DNA of 13,073 bases from CAYQEC01 sp964569015 (lineage in GTDB: Bacteria > Actinomycetota > Acidimicrobiia > Spongiisociales > UBA5794): contig CAZMSN010000049.1 of NCBI GenBank assembly GCA_964569015.1, positions 1-13,073 on the forward strand, given 5' to 3'. A program made the position numbers and the translations under genes. The notes beneath the pieces were generated by a model, which saw only the letters and a program-made list of their open reading frames with translations, had not been told where the DNA came from and did not search any database. Of this stretch, positions 1 through 6,285 are shown one piece after another; position 1 is the first letter of the stretch; every line of letters starts with the position of its first letter.

Positions 1-266
1 AGTTCCAGAAGCTGACCGTCGCCGAAGGTGAAGGTCAGGCGATCGAGCGGGTGTTCGGCGCCATCCACACCGGAGACGCCACCCCCGACGTCATCGCCAT
101 CCGCTACTTGGAGGCACTCACGAACGTCGCCAACGGCACCGCGACGAAGATCTTCCTCCCTATGGAGATGAGCGGGATCCTCGGATCCGTCGGCGCCATT
201 GGCGAGATCTTCGCCAGCGCCAAGGGCGGCGAGGAGACCACTCCCCCCTCACCCGGCTACCGCTGA
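1..266 (+). CDS. SPFH/band 7 (stomatin/prohibitin-like) protein, C-terminal fragment
   Basis: Only the last 87 codons are in the window (reading from base 3); the gene begins upstream. The fragment starts in the Ala/Glu-rich coiled-coil typical of stomatin-like proteins (VAEGEGQAIERVF), continues with the conserved AIHTGDATPDVIAIRYLEAL stretch, then the hydrophobic KIFLPMEMSGILGSVGAIGE segment, and ends in a short polar tail (GGEETTPPSPGYR). In this family an N-terminal membrane anchor and SPFH domain precede this region, and the proteins oligomerise on the inner face of the membrane as scaffolds, often with proteases or in membrane microdomains. The hydrophobic C-terminal segment is usual for oligomerisation in stomatins. 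It converges on lgt, with a perfect hairpin between the two. Family assignment is fairly sure; the exact subgroup (slipin, QmcA-like) cannot be told from the C-terminus alone. Confidence 0.8.
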   Translation, partial: FQKLTVAEGEGQAIERVFGAIHTGDATPDVIAIRYLEALTNVANGTATKIFLPMEMSGILGSVGAIGEIFASAKGGEETTPPSPGYR

Positions 267-285
267 CCGTCCGCGACGGCATCAT

Positions 286-314
286 GGAGGCGGCGCCCGT
301 CCGGCGCCGCCTCC
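286..314. terminator. GC-rich hairpin between convergent band 7 gene and lgt
   Basis: A perfect 12-bp inverted repeat (GGAGGCGGCGCC / GGCGCCGCCTCC) with a 5-nt CGTCC loop lies 20 nt after the band 7 stop codon and 7 nt beyond the lgt stop. The position between two converging genes suggests a bidirectional terminator. No T-tract follows on either strand, so it is not a textbook intrinsic terminator; such tract-less hairpins are common in high-GC actinobacteria. Confidence 0.65.
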
Positions 315-320
315 TCGCGT

Positions 321-1166
321 TCAGGCCGGCTCGCCGGTTTCGGCGTCTGCCTCGACGGGAACCTGCTCGTCTCCGCGCCGAGCGCGGCGCACGATGACCA
401 CCATCAACACGAGTCCGAGCACGATGGCGAGCAGCGACACCCAGGCATTGCGACTCAGGCCGAGCAGCCGAAACGTGGTGTCTGTGCGCAGCAGCTCCAT
501 CAGGAAACGCCCCACGCCGTACAGCACGAGGTAGAGCGGGAAAGCGACACCACGCCGGAGCTTGCCACGCCGTTCCAGCACGAGGATCGCCGGGACCACG
601 ATGACCAGGTTCCACAGTGACTCGTAGAGGAACGTGGGATGGAACGTGGCGGCGTCGGCGAACTCGGCAGGCCGGTGAATCGGGGCGATCTCGAGGCCCC
701 ACGGCAGGTCCGTGGGCGTCCCGAACAGCTCCTGATTGAAGTAGTTGCCCCACCTCCCGATCGCCTGCGCCAGGGGAATCCCCACCGCGCCGGCGTCGGT
801 GAACGCCAGGATGTTGCCGCCCCGTTTGTGGAGCAGGTAGAGGGCGGTGATCGCGCCCGCCGTCAGCCCGCCGTAGAGCGCCAGCCCTCCTTCCCAGATG
901 AAGAAGACCGCGTGCCACCGGCCGTGGAATCGGGCCGTGTGCGTAGTGACGTAGGCCAGGCGGGCGCCGGCGAAGCCGATCGCCACCGTCCACAAGATGA
1001 TCCCCTCGAGGAACGAGGAATCCGCTCCGTCCCGGGTGTAGCGCCGCTGCACGACGAGGGCCGCGACCAGGACCCCGAGCCCCATCAAGATCCCGTAGTA
1101 GTGGATCGTCAGTGGACCGAACTCGATCGTGCTGTGTGGTGGTGAGGGAATGGAGGCGAGAAGCAT
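321..1166 (-). CDS. lgt: Prolipoprotein diacylglyceryl transferase
   Basis: Lgt transfers diacylglycerol from phosphatidylglycerol to the lipobox cysteine of prolipoproteins in the cytoplasmic membrane, the first step of lipoprotein maturation. The 281-aa length and several hydrophobic helices fit the family. Visible motifs are HYYGILMGLGV (residues 22-32), the signature GRWGNYFNQELFG (137-149), HPTFLYESLWN (176-186) and GRFLMELLRTD (219-229, with the Arg that matches the essential Arg of the last conserved motif). The position of the E. coli His103 motif (GGxxxHGG) reads GGLALYGG here, Tyr98 replacing His; actinobacterial Lgt proteins often lack that His, so this is not by itself damaging. 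The start is the ATG at 1166; the reading frame stays open upstream but runs into the N gap after 12 bases, so its promoter is not visible. The acidic tail after Arg264 is not conserved. The lipoprotein encoded at 7640-8743 is a plausible substrate. Confidence 0.95.
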   Translation of the reverse strand: MLLASIPSPPHSTIEFGPLTIHYYGILMGLGVLVAALVVQRRYTRDGADSSFLEGIILWTVAIGFAGARLAYVTTHTARFHGRWHAVFFIWEGGLALYGGLTAGAITALYLLHKRGGNILAFTDAGAVGIPLAQAIGRWGNYFNQELFGTPTDLPWGLEIAPIHRPAEFADAATFHPTFLYESLWNLVIVVPAILVLERRGKLRRGVAFPLYLVLYGVGRFLMELLRTDTTFRLLGLSRNAWVSLLAIVLGLVLMVVIVRRARRGDEQVPVEADAETGEPA

Positions 1167-1178
1167 GATGGAACCCGA

Positions 1179-1278
1179 NNNNNNNNNNNNNNNNNNNNNN
1201 NNNNNNNNNNNNNNNNNNNNNNNNNNNNNNNNNNNNNNNNNNNNNNNNNNNNNNNNNNNNNNNNNNNNNNNNNNNNNN
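1179..1278. other. Assembly gap (100 Ns)
   Basis: Exactly 100 Ns, the conventional filler for a scaffold gap of unknown length. The open frame entering it from the right is only the last ~55 codons of a protein whose family is usually about 400 residues long, so roughly 1 kb or more of real sequence is probably missing here, together with the promoters of lgt and of the amidohydrolase. Confidence 0.97.
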
Positions 1279-1448
1279 TGCTCGACATCCACAGCCTCCC
1301 GGCGGTGAACCACCAGAAGGAGTTCGCCGCCCGCACCATCACCCCCAACGGCGAAGCGGCCGTCCGGGACGGTGCCCTCGCCATGGCTTGGACCGTCCTC
1401 GACCTGGCGATGGGTCATCGCTGGGACGAGCTGGGCTCTTCCGGCTGA
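1279..1448 (+). CDS. M20-type amidohydrolase/peptidase, C-terminal fragment
   Basis: The frame is open from the end of the N gap (first full codon at 1281) to TGA at 1446-1448, giving about 55 residues. It reads LDIHSLPAVNHQKEFAART, then ITPNGEAAVRDGALAMAWTV and a short polar end. The pattern NHxxEFA...TxxGxxAxxDGAxAMAWTxxDLA resembles the C-terminus of M20-family amidohydrolases (AmiA/AmiB/hippurate hydrolase type), in which the final helix closes the catalytic domain; metal-binding residues would lie upstream in the missing part. ybaK starts 2 nt after the stop, so the two genes are probably co-transcribed. The family call rests on a short stretch and is moderate; that this is a real coding end is well supported by its codon usage and by the tight junction to ybaK. 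Confidence 0.6.
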
Positions 1449-1450
1449 TC

Positions 1451-1933
1451 ATGGCGGTGCGCAAGACCAACGCGGTCCGCATGCTGGAACGAGCCGGTGT
1501 CTCCCACGAGCTACGGTCCTACGAGATCACCCTCGACGAGTTCACCGCCGTCCGGGTTGCGGAGCTGATCGGTTTCCCCCCGGCGCAGGTCTTCAAGACC
1601 CTGGCGGTGCGGGGAGAGACAACGGGACCCTGTCTGGCGGTGGTTCCCGCCGACACTGATCTCGACCTCAAGGCCTTGGCGGCGACGCGGGGTGATCGCC
1701 GCGCCGCCCTCGTCCCACTGAAGGAGGTGAAGTCACTCACCGGCTACGTGCGCGGTGGGGTCACCGCCCTAGGCACCCGCAAGCGCCTGCCGGTGGTGCT
1801 CGACGAGTCGGCGAAAGGCTTCGAGCGGATCGCCGTCTCGGCGGGCGTCAAGGGTCTCCAGGTGCTGCTGCGACCCGACGACTACCTCGTGGTGACCGGG
1901 GCTTCGCTCGCGGTGATCGCGCCGCGCCCATGA
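1451..1933 (+). CDS. ybaK: YbaK/EbsC-type aminoacyl-tRNA deacylase
   Basis: This 160-aa single-domain protein matches the YbaK branch of the INS/ProX editing superfamily, which hydrolyses mischarged tRNA in trans, classically Cys-tRNA(Pro). It begins MAVRKTNAVRMLERAGV, has the VFKTL motif with the conserved lysine at residue 49, a VPADTDLDLKALA segment (65-77) and the family hallmark GYVRGGVTALG (98-108), followed by LPVVLDES. Length is normal for a stand-alone YbaK (about 155-165). The ATG at 1451 is chosen because it lies 2 nt after the upstream stop and leaves a family-length protein; an in-frame upstream extension exists but lies inside the preceding gene. No clear Shine-Dalgarno is present, so translation is probably coupled to the upstream gene. 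The gene converges on yjbQ with 15 nt between stop codons. Confidence 0.9.
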   Translation: MAVRKTNAVRMLERAGVSHELRSYEITLDEFTAVRVAELIGFPPAQVFKTLAVRGETTGPCLAVVPADTDLDLKALAATRGDRRAALVPLKEVKSLTGYVRGGVTALGTRKRLPVVLDESAKGFERIAVSAGVKGLQVLLRPDDYLVVTGASLAVIAPRP

Positions 1934-1940
1934 GGAGAGG

Positions 1941-1963
1941 GCCCGGGCTCAGCCGCCCTGGGC
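1941..1963. terminator. Hairpin between convergent ybaK and yjbQ
   Basis: GCCCGGGC pairs with GCCC-T-GGGC: eight GC base pairs with one bulged T at 1959 and a 6-nt loop (1949-1954). It starts 7 nt after the ybaK stop and overlaps the last codons and stop of yjbQ, a layout expected for a shared bidirectional terminator. No T-tract follows. Confidence 0.5.
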
Positions 1964-2476
1964 GTGGATGAAGACGCGCCGCTCCCGAGCCTGATCCAGC
2001 TCCAAGAACAAGATGCGCTGCCACTGGCCGAGCAACACCTCGCCGTCGACCACCGGCACCGTCACCGACGGCTGACCCACCAGGAGCTGCCGACAGTGGG
2101 CGTGCCCGTTGATGAACTCGTCCTCTTGGAGGTTCTCGGTGCGCAGCTCGTGGTCATCGTGCTCGTAGTAACGGTCTTTGGGGACCAGCTCGCCGATCAC
2201 GCGACGGAAGTCGTTGACAAAACCTGTCTCCGACTCGTTGACGATGATGCTGGTGGTGGTGTGTGCCGTGCAGACCGTCACCTGGCCGTGCCGAACCCCG
2301 GAGCGGGTGACGACACCTCGAACCGTGTCGGTGAGATCCCAGAACTCGTTGCTCCCGCCGGTGGCGAAATGAAGCGCTTCAGTGCGTACCGTGGGGGCGA
2401 TGGTCTCGGCGAGAACGGTGAGTGTTCCGTCGGGACGGTGGGTCGCTTGACGCGTGGTTGGAGATGGGTCTTCCAA
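1949..2476 (-). CDS. yjbQ: YjbQ/UPF0047 family protein (secondary thiamine-phosphate synthase-like)
   Basis: A 175-aa member of the UPF0047/YjbQ family. E. coli YjbQ has a weak thiamine-phosphate synthase activity, but the physiological role of the family is unsettled. Family marks are the CTAHTTTSIIVNESETG block (69-85, His72), YEHDDHELRTENLQEDE (104-120), NGHAHCRQLLVG (123-134, two His likely at the metal site) and the closing GEVLLGQWQRILFLELD (145-161). The likely start is TTG at 2476: an in-frame TGA lies three codons upstream and no ATG, GTG or other TTG occurs before the conserved domain begins near residue 33. A GAGAAG about 5 nt upstream could serve as a Shine-Dalgarno. This gives a ~30-residue polar N-terminal extension compared with the usual ~138-aa protein. 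It lies 78 nt downstream of the TetR gene on the same strand and may be co-transcribed with it. Confidence 0.88.
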   Translation of the reverse strand: MEDPSPTTRQATHRPDGTLTVLAETIAPTVRTEALHFATGGSNEFWDLTDTVRGVVTRSGVRHGQVTVCTAHTTTSIIVNESETGFVNDFRRVIGELVPKDRYYEHDDHELRTENLQEDEFINGHAHCRQLLVGQPSVTVPVVDGEVLLGQWQRILFLELDQARERRVFIHAQGG

Positions 2477-2554
2477 AGCTTCTTCTCAGATCTCCAGACG
2501 ACGAGCGACAGAACGATACCTGGACCGGGAGGATAGCGAGAGGTTACCGGCCGC

Positions 2555-3187
2555 TCATTGCCTCTTGCCACTCGCCGGCCGATCGACTCCGAGGCCGTGA
2601 CGGAGGAATGCGAGGCGGGCCGCCCGGATCGACGGCTCCGCATGCGCCAAGTCCTCATGGTGGGTCAACTCGTCCACGCCGCCCACGAGCAGGTCGGCCA
2701 CCATCCGTCCGCATGAGCCGGCGGGTCCCGCCGCGAACTCCCCCGTGGCAATCCCCATGCTGCAGAGCCGATACAGCTCGTCGGTCAGCCGATCCAGCGT
2801 GTACCACATCTCGTCACGCTCCGGCTTGGGGAGCTCGCGGCCGACCCGGAACAGCAAGGCGACCAGGTCGGGATGCTCCACTGCCAACCGGAAGGTGCCC
2901 TCGACGAGCTTCTCCATCCTCTCGAACAACGACACGTCGGGGAGCGAGTCAACAAGATCGTCGACCAGCGGCGGTACCCGGTCCTCGAGCACGGCGAGCA
3001 ACAACGTCTCCTTGTTCGGGTAGTACTCGTAGATGGTGGTACGAGCGATGCCCGCGAGGTCGGCGATGGCGCCGATCGACGCACCGGCCAACCCGAAGGT
3101 CAGAAACGCCTCTGCGGCCGCGTCCATGATGGCGCACCGAGTGATTTCCTTGTGCGCTTCGATGCTCTCGCCGCGGATTCTCGGCAT
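2555..3187 (-). CDS. TetR/AcrR-family transcriptional regulator
   Basis: A 210-aa one-component regulator. The N-terminal TetR HTH is clear: IMDAAAEAFLTFGLAGASI (20-38), then IADLAGIARTTIYEYYPNKE (41-60), with the Thr-Ile-Tyr-x-Tyr/Phe core of the recognition helix and the NKExLLxAVL continuation. The C-terminal half is a helical ligand/dimerisation domain with no assignable ligand. The start is uncertain: ATG 3187 is preceded by AGGAGG but only 3 nt away, while ATG 3202 (five residues longer) has no Shine-Dalgarno; I prefer 3187. It is divergent from purA and upstream of yjbQ on the same strand. The palindromes between it and purA make autoregulation likely and control of the purine operon or yjbQ possible, but nothing here shows which genes it controls. 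Confidence 0.9.
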   Translation of the reverse strand: MPRIRGESIEAHKEITRCAIMDAAAEAFLTFGLAGASIGAIADLAGIARTTIYEYYPNKETLLLAVLEDRVPPLVDDLVDSLPDVSLFERMEKLVEGTFRLAVEHPDLVALLFRVGRELPKPERDEMWYTLDRLTDELYRLCSMGIATGEFAAGPAGSCGRMVADLLVGGVDELTHHEDLAHAEPSIRAARLAFLRHGLGVDRPASGKRQ

Positions 3188-3190
3188 GAT

Positions 3191-3196
3191 CCTCCT
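3191..3196 (-). promoter_or_regulatory. Shine-Dalgarno deciding the TetR start
   Basis: AGGAGG on the minus strand lies 3 nt before the ATG at 3187. The spacing is shorter than usual, but the alternative ATG at 3202 lies upstream of this site and has no purine-rich stretch in front of it. Confidence 0.5.
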
Positions 3197-3203
3197 GGTC
3201 ATG

Positions 3204-3218
3204 AATCCGCCGCGGATT
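3204..3218. promoter_or_regulatory. 15-bp palindrome, probable TetR-family operator
   Basis: AATCCGC-C-GCGGATT, perfect 7-bp arms about one central base, lies between the divergent tetR and purA genes just upstream of the tetR start. It overlaps a TACAAT element on the minus strand (3221-3216) that could be the tetR -10 box. TetR regulators commonly bind such dyads in their own promoter. An 11-bp part of the site (CGCCGCGGATT) recurs at 3169-3179 inside the start of the tetR coding region. Confidence 0.5.
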
Positions 3219-3244
3219 GTACAAGCTGTAAAGGTGGCCCCGAC

Positions 3245-3263
3245 CGGCCCTCGGCACGGGCCG
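3245..3263. promoter_or_regulatory. Inverted repeat next to the purA promoter
   Basis: CGGCCC-TCGGCAC-GGGCCG (6-bp arms, 7-nt centre) directly abuts the TTTACACT element. It occupies the place where a -35 box would be, and no TTGACA-like hexamer is seen there. It could be an activator or repressor site for the purine operon. Confidence 0.3.
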
Positions 3264-3271
3264 TTTACACT
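3264..3271 (+). promoter_or_regulatory. Possible purA -10 element
   Basis: TTTACACT contains TACACT, a fair match to the TATAAT -10 consensus. It would place the transcript start roughly 20-25 nt before the purA ATG, leaving room for the GGAGG ribosome site at 3289-3293. No matching -35 box is present, so this is tentative. Confidence 0.3.
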
Positions 3272-3300
3272 GCGCCACGTCCATTCCTGGAGGTACTGAC

Positions 3301-4575
3301 ATGCCGGCCACCGTCCTCATCGGCTCCCAGTGGGGAGACGAAGGGAAGGGCAAGATCACCGATCACCTCTCGGAAGACGCAGATGTCGTCGTCCGCTACC
3401 AGGGTGGCAACAATGCAGGCCACACCATCGTCGTCGGCGACGAGCGCTTCGCTCTCACCTTGATCCCCAGCGGGGTTCTCTACCCGCGGGTGACCCCGGT
3501 GATCGGCAACGGCTGCGTCGTCGATCCGGCGGTGCTGCTGCGGGAGATGGCCGAGCTGAGTGACCGGGGCATCGACCCCTCACGACTGCGCCTCTCGGGC
3601 AACGCCCACCTCATCATGCCCTACCACCGCAAGCTCGACGCGGCGATGGAACGCTACCTGGGTCGCCAGCAGATCGGCACCACCAAGCGGGGCATCGGAC
3701 CGGCCTACATGGACAAGTACTCTCGTAACGGGATCCGGGCCCAGGACCTCTTCGATCCGAAGATCTTCCGCCAGAAGCTCGAGGTCGTCCTCAAGGACCG
3801 CAACCGCATCCTGACCAAGGTCTACAACCAGCTCCCCATGGACCCCGAGCCGATCGCTGACGAGTACCTCTCGTACGCCGATCAGCTCCAAGACCACGTC
3901 GTCGACACCTCGCTGCTGCTGTGGGAGGCGATTCGAGAGGGCAAGAACGTCATCTTCGAAGGCGCCCAGGGCACACTGCTCGACATCGACCACGGCACCT
4001 ATCCATTCGTGACCTCCTCCAACCCCACCGCAGGGGGAGCGTGCACCGGCACCGGCATCGGACCCAAGTCGATCGACCGAGTCCTCGGAGTGGCCAAGGC
4101 CTACATCTCCCGGGTCGGCGGCGGACCCTTCCCCACCGAGCTCGACAACGAGATCGGTGAGCGCATGGTCGAGATCGGCGGTGAGTTCGGCACCGTGACA
4201 GGTCGCCGGCGCCGCTGTGGCTGGCTCGACGGGGTCGCTCTCCGCTACGCGGTCAGGGTCAGCGGCATCACGGAGCTGGCGCTCACCAAGCTCGACGTGC
4301 TGTCACACTTCGACACCATCAAGGTGGCCATCGCCTACGACTCCCTCGACCAACGCTACGTCGAGTTCCCCCGCCAGCAACGGGTGCTCTACAACTGCCA
4401 CCCGGTCTACGACGAGTTGCCCGGCTGGAACACCGACATCTCCGGCGTGCGTGCCTACGAGGACCTGCCCAAGGAGGCCCAGAGCTACATCGAGTACGTC
4501 GAAGAGATGGCAGGGGCCCCGGTGACGATCGTGTCCGTGGGGCCATCACGAGCGGCGACGCTCACCAGATCGTGA
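3301..4575 (+). CDS. purA: Adenylosuccinate synthetase
   Basis: PurA joins IMP and aspartate using GTP to make adenylosuccinate, the first committed step to AMP. The 424-aa length is normal (about 430). All key motifs are present: SQWGDEGKGK (9-18) with catalytic Asp13, GGNNAGHT (35-42) with catalytic His41, GTTKRGIGPAY (126-136), EGAQGTLLDIDHGTYPFVTS with the SNPTAGG that follows, GGGPFPTEL, TGRRRRCGWLD (the IMP/aspartate loop with its Arg cluster) and the guanine-recognition TKLDVL near the C-terminus. The ATG has a good GGAGG 7 nt upstream (3289-3293). It leads a four-gene + strand operon, purD starting 10 nt after its stop, and is divergent from a TetR regulator. Placing purA first with purD-purE-purB links AMP formation to the de novo pathway in one transcript. 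Confidence 0.98.
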   Translation: MPATVLIGSQWGDEGKGKITDHLSEDADVVVRYQGGNNAGHTIVVGDERFALTLIPSGVLYPRVTPVIGNGCVVDPAVLLREMAELSDRGIDPSRLRLSGNAHLIMPYHRKLDAAMERYLGRQQIGTTKRGIGPAYMDKYSRNGIRAQDLFDPKIFRQKLEVVLKDRNRILTKVYNQLPMDPEPIADEYLSYADQLQDHVVDTSLLLWEAIREGKNVIFEGAQGTLLDIDHGTYPFVTSSNPTAGGACTGTGIGPKSIDRVLGVAKAYISRVGGGPFPTELDNEIGERMVEIGGEFGTVTGRRRRCGWLDGVALRYAVRVSGITELALTKLDVLSHFDTIKVAIAYDSLDQRYVEFPRQQRVLYNCHPVYDELPGWNTDISGVRAYEDLPKEAQSYIEYVEEMAGAPVTIVSVGPSRAATLTRS

Positions 4576-4585
4576 GAGGTGGCAC

Positions 4586-5842
4586 ATGAGAGTTCTCCTT
4601 CTGGGTGGAGGCGCACGGGAGCACGCCATCGGCTGGAAGCTCGCCCAGAGCCCGGCCCTGACCGAGCTGATTGCCGTCCCCGGAAATCCGGGTCTCGCCC
4701 AGTTGGGCGCCTGCATCCCCGGAGTGGACATCAACGACTCGGAGGCCGTCATCTCCCTCGCCCTGGCGAACGCAATCGACCTGGTGGTGATCGGTCCCGA
4801 GGCGCCACTGGCGGCCGGCGTGGTCGACGCTCTCTCCGAGGCCGGCATCGACGCCTTCGGCCCCACTGAGGCCGGCGCCCGCCTCGAAGCCTCCAAGGCG
4901 TTCGCGAAAGACGTGATGCGGCGAGCCGGAGTGGCGACGGGGGAGGCCTGGTCCTTCACCGACGTCGACGAGGCGATCGCTCACCTCGAGACGATGGAAG
5001 GGCCCTACGTCGTCAAGGCAGACGGCCTGGCCGCGGGGAAGGGGGTGCTCGTCACCGAGGATCTCATCGCCGCCCAGGGCTGGGCGCGCCTGTGCATCGA
5101 CGGGCGATTCGGCCCGGCCGGAACCACCGTCGTCGTCGAGGAGCATCTCAGCGGTCGCGAGGTCTCGGTGTTCGCCATCTGCGACGGCGAGCGCGCCCTC
5201 GCACTGGAGCCGGCCCGTGATTACAAGCGCCTCGAGGATGGGGACCGGGGCCCCAACACCGGCGGCATGGGCTGCTTCTCCCCCGTGGCCGACCTCCCCG
5301 AGGGCCTCGTCGAGACGACGCTGCATGATGTCGTGGAGCCGGTGTTGGCGACGATGGCGTCCGACGGCATCACCTACCGCGGCTTCCTCTACGCGGGCAT
5401 GATGATCACCGAGGAAGGGCCCAAGGTGCTCGAGTTCAACTGCCGGCTCGGCGATCCCGAGACCCAGGCGCTGATGCCACGCCTCGACGAGGATCTGCTC
5501 GAGCTGCTCGCTACCGCCGCTGAGGGCAGGCTGCCGGACCGATCCCTGCGCTGGAGTGGCACGGCCGCAGTCGACGTGGTACTCGCTTCCGCCGGGTATC
5601 CCGAGGCCCCCGATGCCGGCCGGGTGATCACCGGCCTCGACGTGGTCGGTGCAATGAGCGATGTGCACGTCTTCCACGCCGGAACCACGCCAACCCGCGA
5701 CGGCCTCATCACCTCGGGGGGACGAGTTCTCAATGTCGTCGGCACCGGTCCCGACGTCGCCACCGCGCAGCGCCGGGCGTACGACGCAGCCGCCCACATC
5801 CACTTCGGCGGGATGCACTACCGGACGGACATCGGATCATGA
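4586..5842 (+). CDS. purD: Phosphoribosylamine--glycine ligase (GAR synthetase)
   Basis: PurD ligates glycine to 5-phosphoribosylamine with ATP, step 2 of de novo purine synthesis. The 418-aa protein shows the full ATP-grasp layout: N-terminal LLLGGGAREHA (4-14), VVIGPEAPLAAGVVD (67-81), the ATP-binding VVKADGLAAGKGV (142-154), EEHLSGREVSVFAICDG (185-201), the DYKRLEDGDRGPNTGGMG block (212-229) and the metal-binding EFNCRLGDPETQ (283-294). Length is normal. The ATG lies 10 nt after the purA stop, with GAGAGG/AGGTGG in the junction as ribosome site. Its TGA overlaps the purE ATG (ATGA), implying translational coupling. A full-length open frame on the opposite strand is only a high-GC shadow. 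Confidence 0.98.
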   Translation: MRVLLLGGGAREHAIGWKLAQSPALTELIAVPGNPGLAQLGACIPGVDINDSEAVISLALANAIDLVVIGPEAPLAAGVVDALSEAGIDAFGPTEAGARLEASKAFAKDVMRRAGVATGEAWSFTDVDEAIAHLETMEGPYVVKADGLAAGKGVLVTEDLIAAQGWARLCIDGRFGPAGTTVVVEEHLSGREVSVFAICDGERALALEPARDYKRLEDGDRGPNTGGMGCFSPVADLPEGLVETTLHDVVEPVLATMASDGITYRGFLYAGMMITEEGPKVLEFNCRLGDPETQALMPRLDEDLLELLATAAEGRLPDRSLRWSGTAAVDVVLASAGYPEAPDAGRVITGLDVVGAMSDVHVFHAGTTPTRDGLITSGGRVLNVVGTGPDVATAQRRAYDAAAHIHFGGMHYRTDIGS

Positions 5843-6285
5843 AGGTCGCCATCCTGATGGGATCCGACAAGGACGCCGGCGCCATGCAGCCGGCCGCCGA
5901 CGTGCTGGAGCACTTCGGCGTGCCCCACGAGACTCACGTGATGTCGGCCCACCGCACACCCGAGAAGGTGGCCGCCTTCGCTACCGCCGCTCGCGACCAC
6001 GGTTTTAGAGTGATCATCTGCGGCGCCGGCAAGGCCGCCCACCTGGCGGGGGCGGTGGCCGCCCACACCACCCTGCCGGTGATCGGCGTCCCGATCGCCG
6101 CCGGCAAGCTCGGTGGGCTCGATGCCCTGCTGGCCACGGTTCAGATGCCGGCCGGGATCCCGGTGGCCACCGTCGCCGTGGACGGGGCCGCCAACGCCGG
6201 CTATCTCGCCGTGGCGGTGCTTGCGCTGACCGACGAGGCGCTGGCCGAGCGGCTGGCGGCATACCGCGAGGAGCTGAAAGCGTGA
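5839..6285 (+). CDS. purE: AIR carboxylase / N5-CAIR mutase (PurE), divergent class I type
   Basis: PurE forms carboxyaminoimidazole ribotide (CAIR) in step 6 of IMP synthesis; class I enzymes use N5-CAIR made by PurK, class II use CO2 and AIR. The 148-aa length, SAHRTPEKV (36-44), VIICGAG...AAHLAG (58-71), LPVIGVP (79-85) and VQMPAGIPVATVAV (101-114) place it in the family, nearer to class I. Departures from class I consensus: MGSxSDW reads MGSDKDA, GAGGAAHLPG reads GAGKAAHLAG (Lys65, Ala70), and the VAIGxAGAxNA loop is two residues shorter (VAVDGAANA). No purK is in this window. It overlaps purD by ATGA and purB by GTGA, the middle gene of a tightly coupled set. PurE is confident; the class and carbon donor are not settled by sequence reading alone. 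Confidence 0.93.
   Translation: MKVAILMGSDKDAGAMQPAADVLEHFGVPHETHVMSAHRTPEKVAAFATAARDHGFRVIICGAGKAAHLAGAVAAHTTLPVIGVPIAAGKLGGLDALLATVQMPAGIPVATVAVDGAANAGYLAVAVLALTDEALAERLAAYREELKA

Noticed and set aside
160..1145. Long frames opposite or overlapping lgt on both strands
   Set aside because: Lgt has its full set of motifs in its own frame; the others are Arg/Gly/Pro-rich shadows.
4562..5818. Open frame of 418 codons on the minus strand lying opposite purD
   Set aside because: It mirrors purD codon by codon, has no ribosome site or recognisable domain, and long antisense frames are normal in high-GC coding DNA. purD has all its family motifs.
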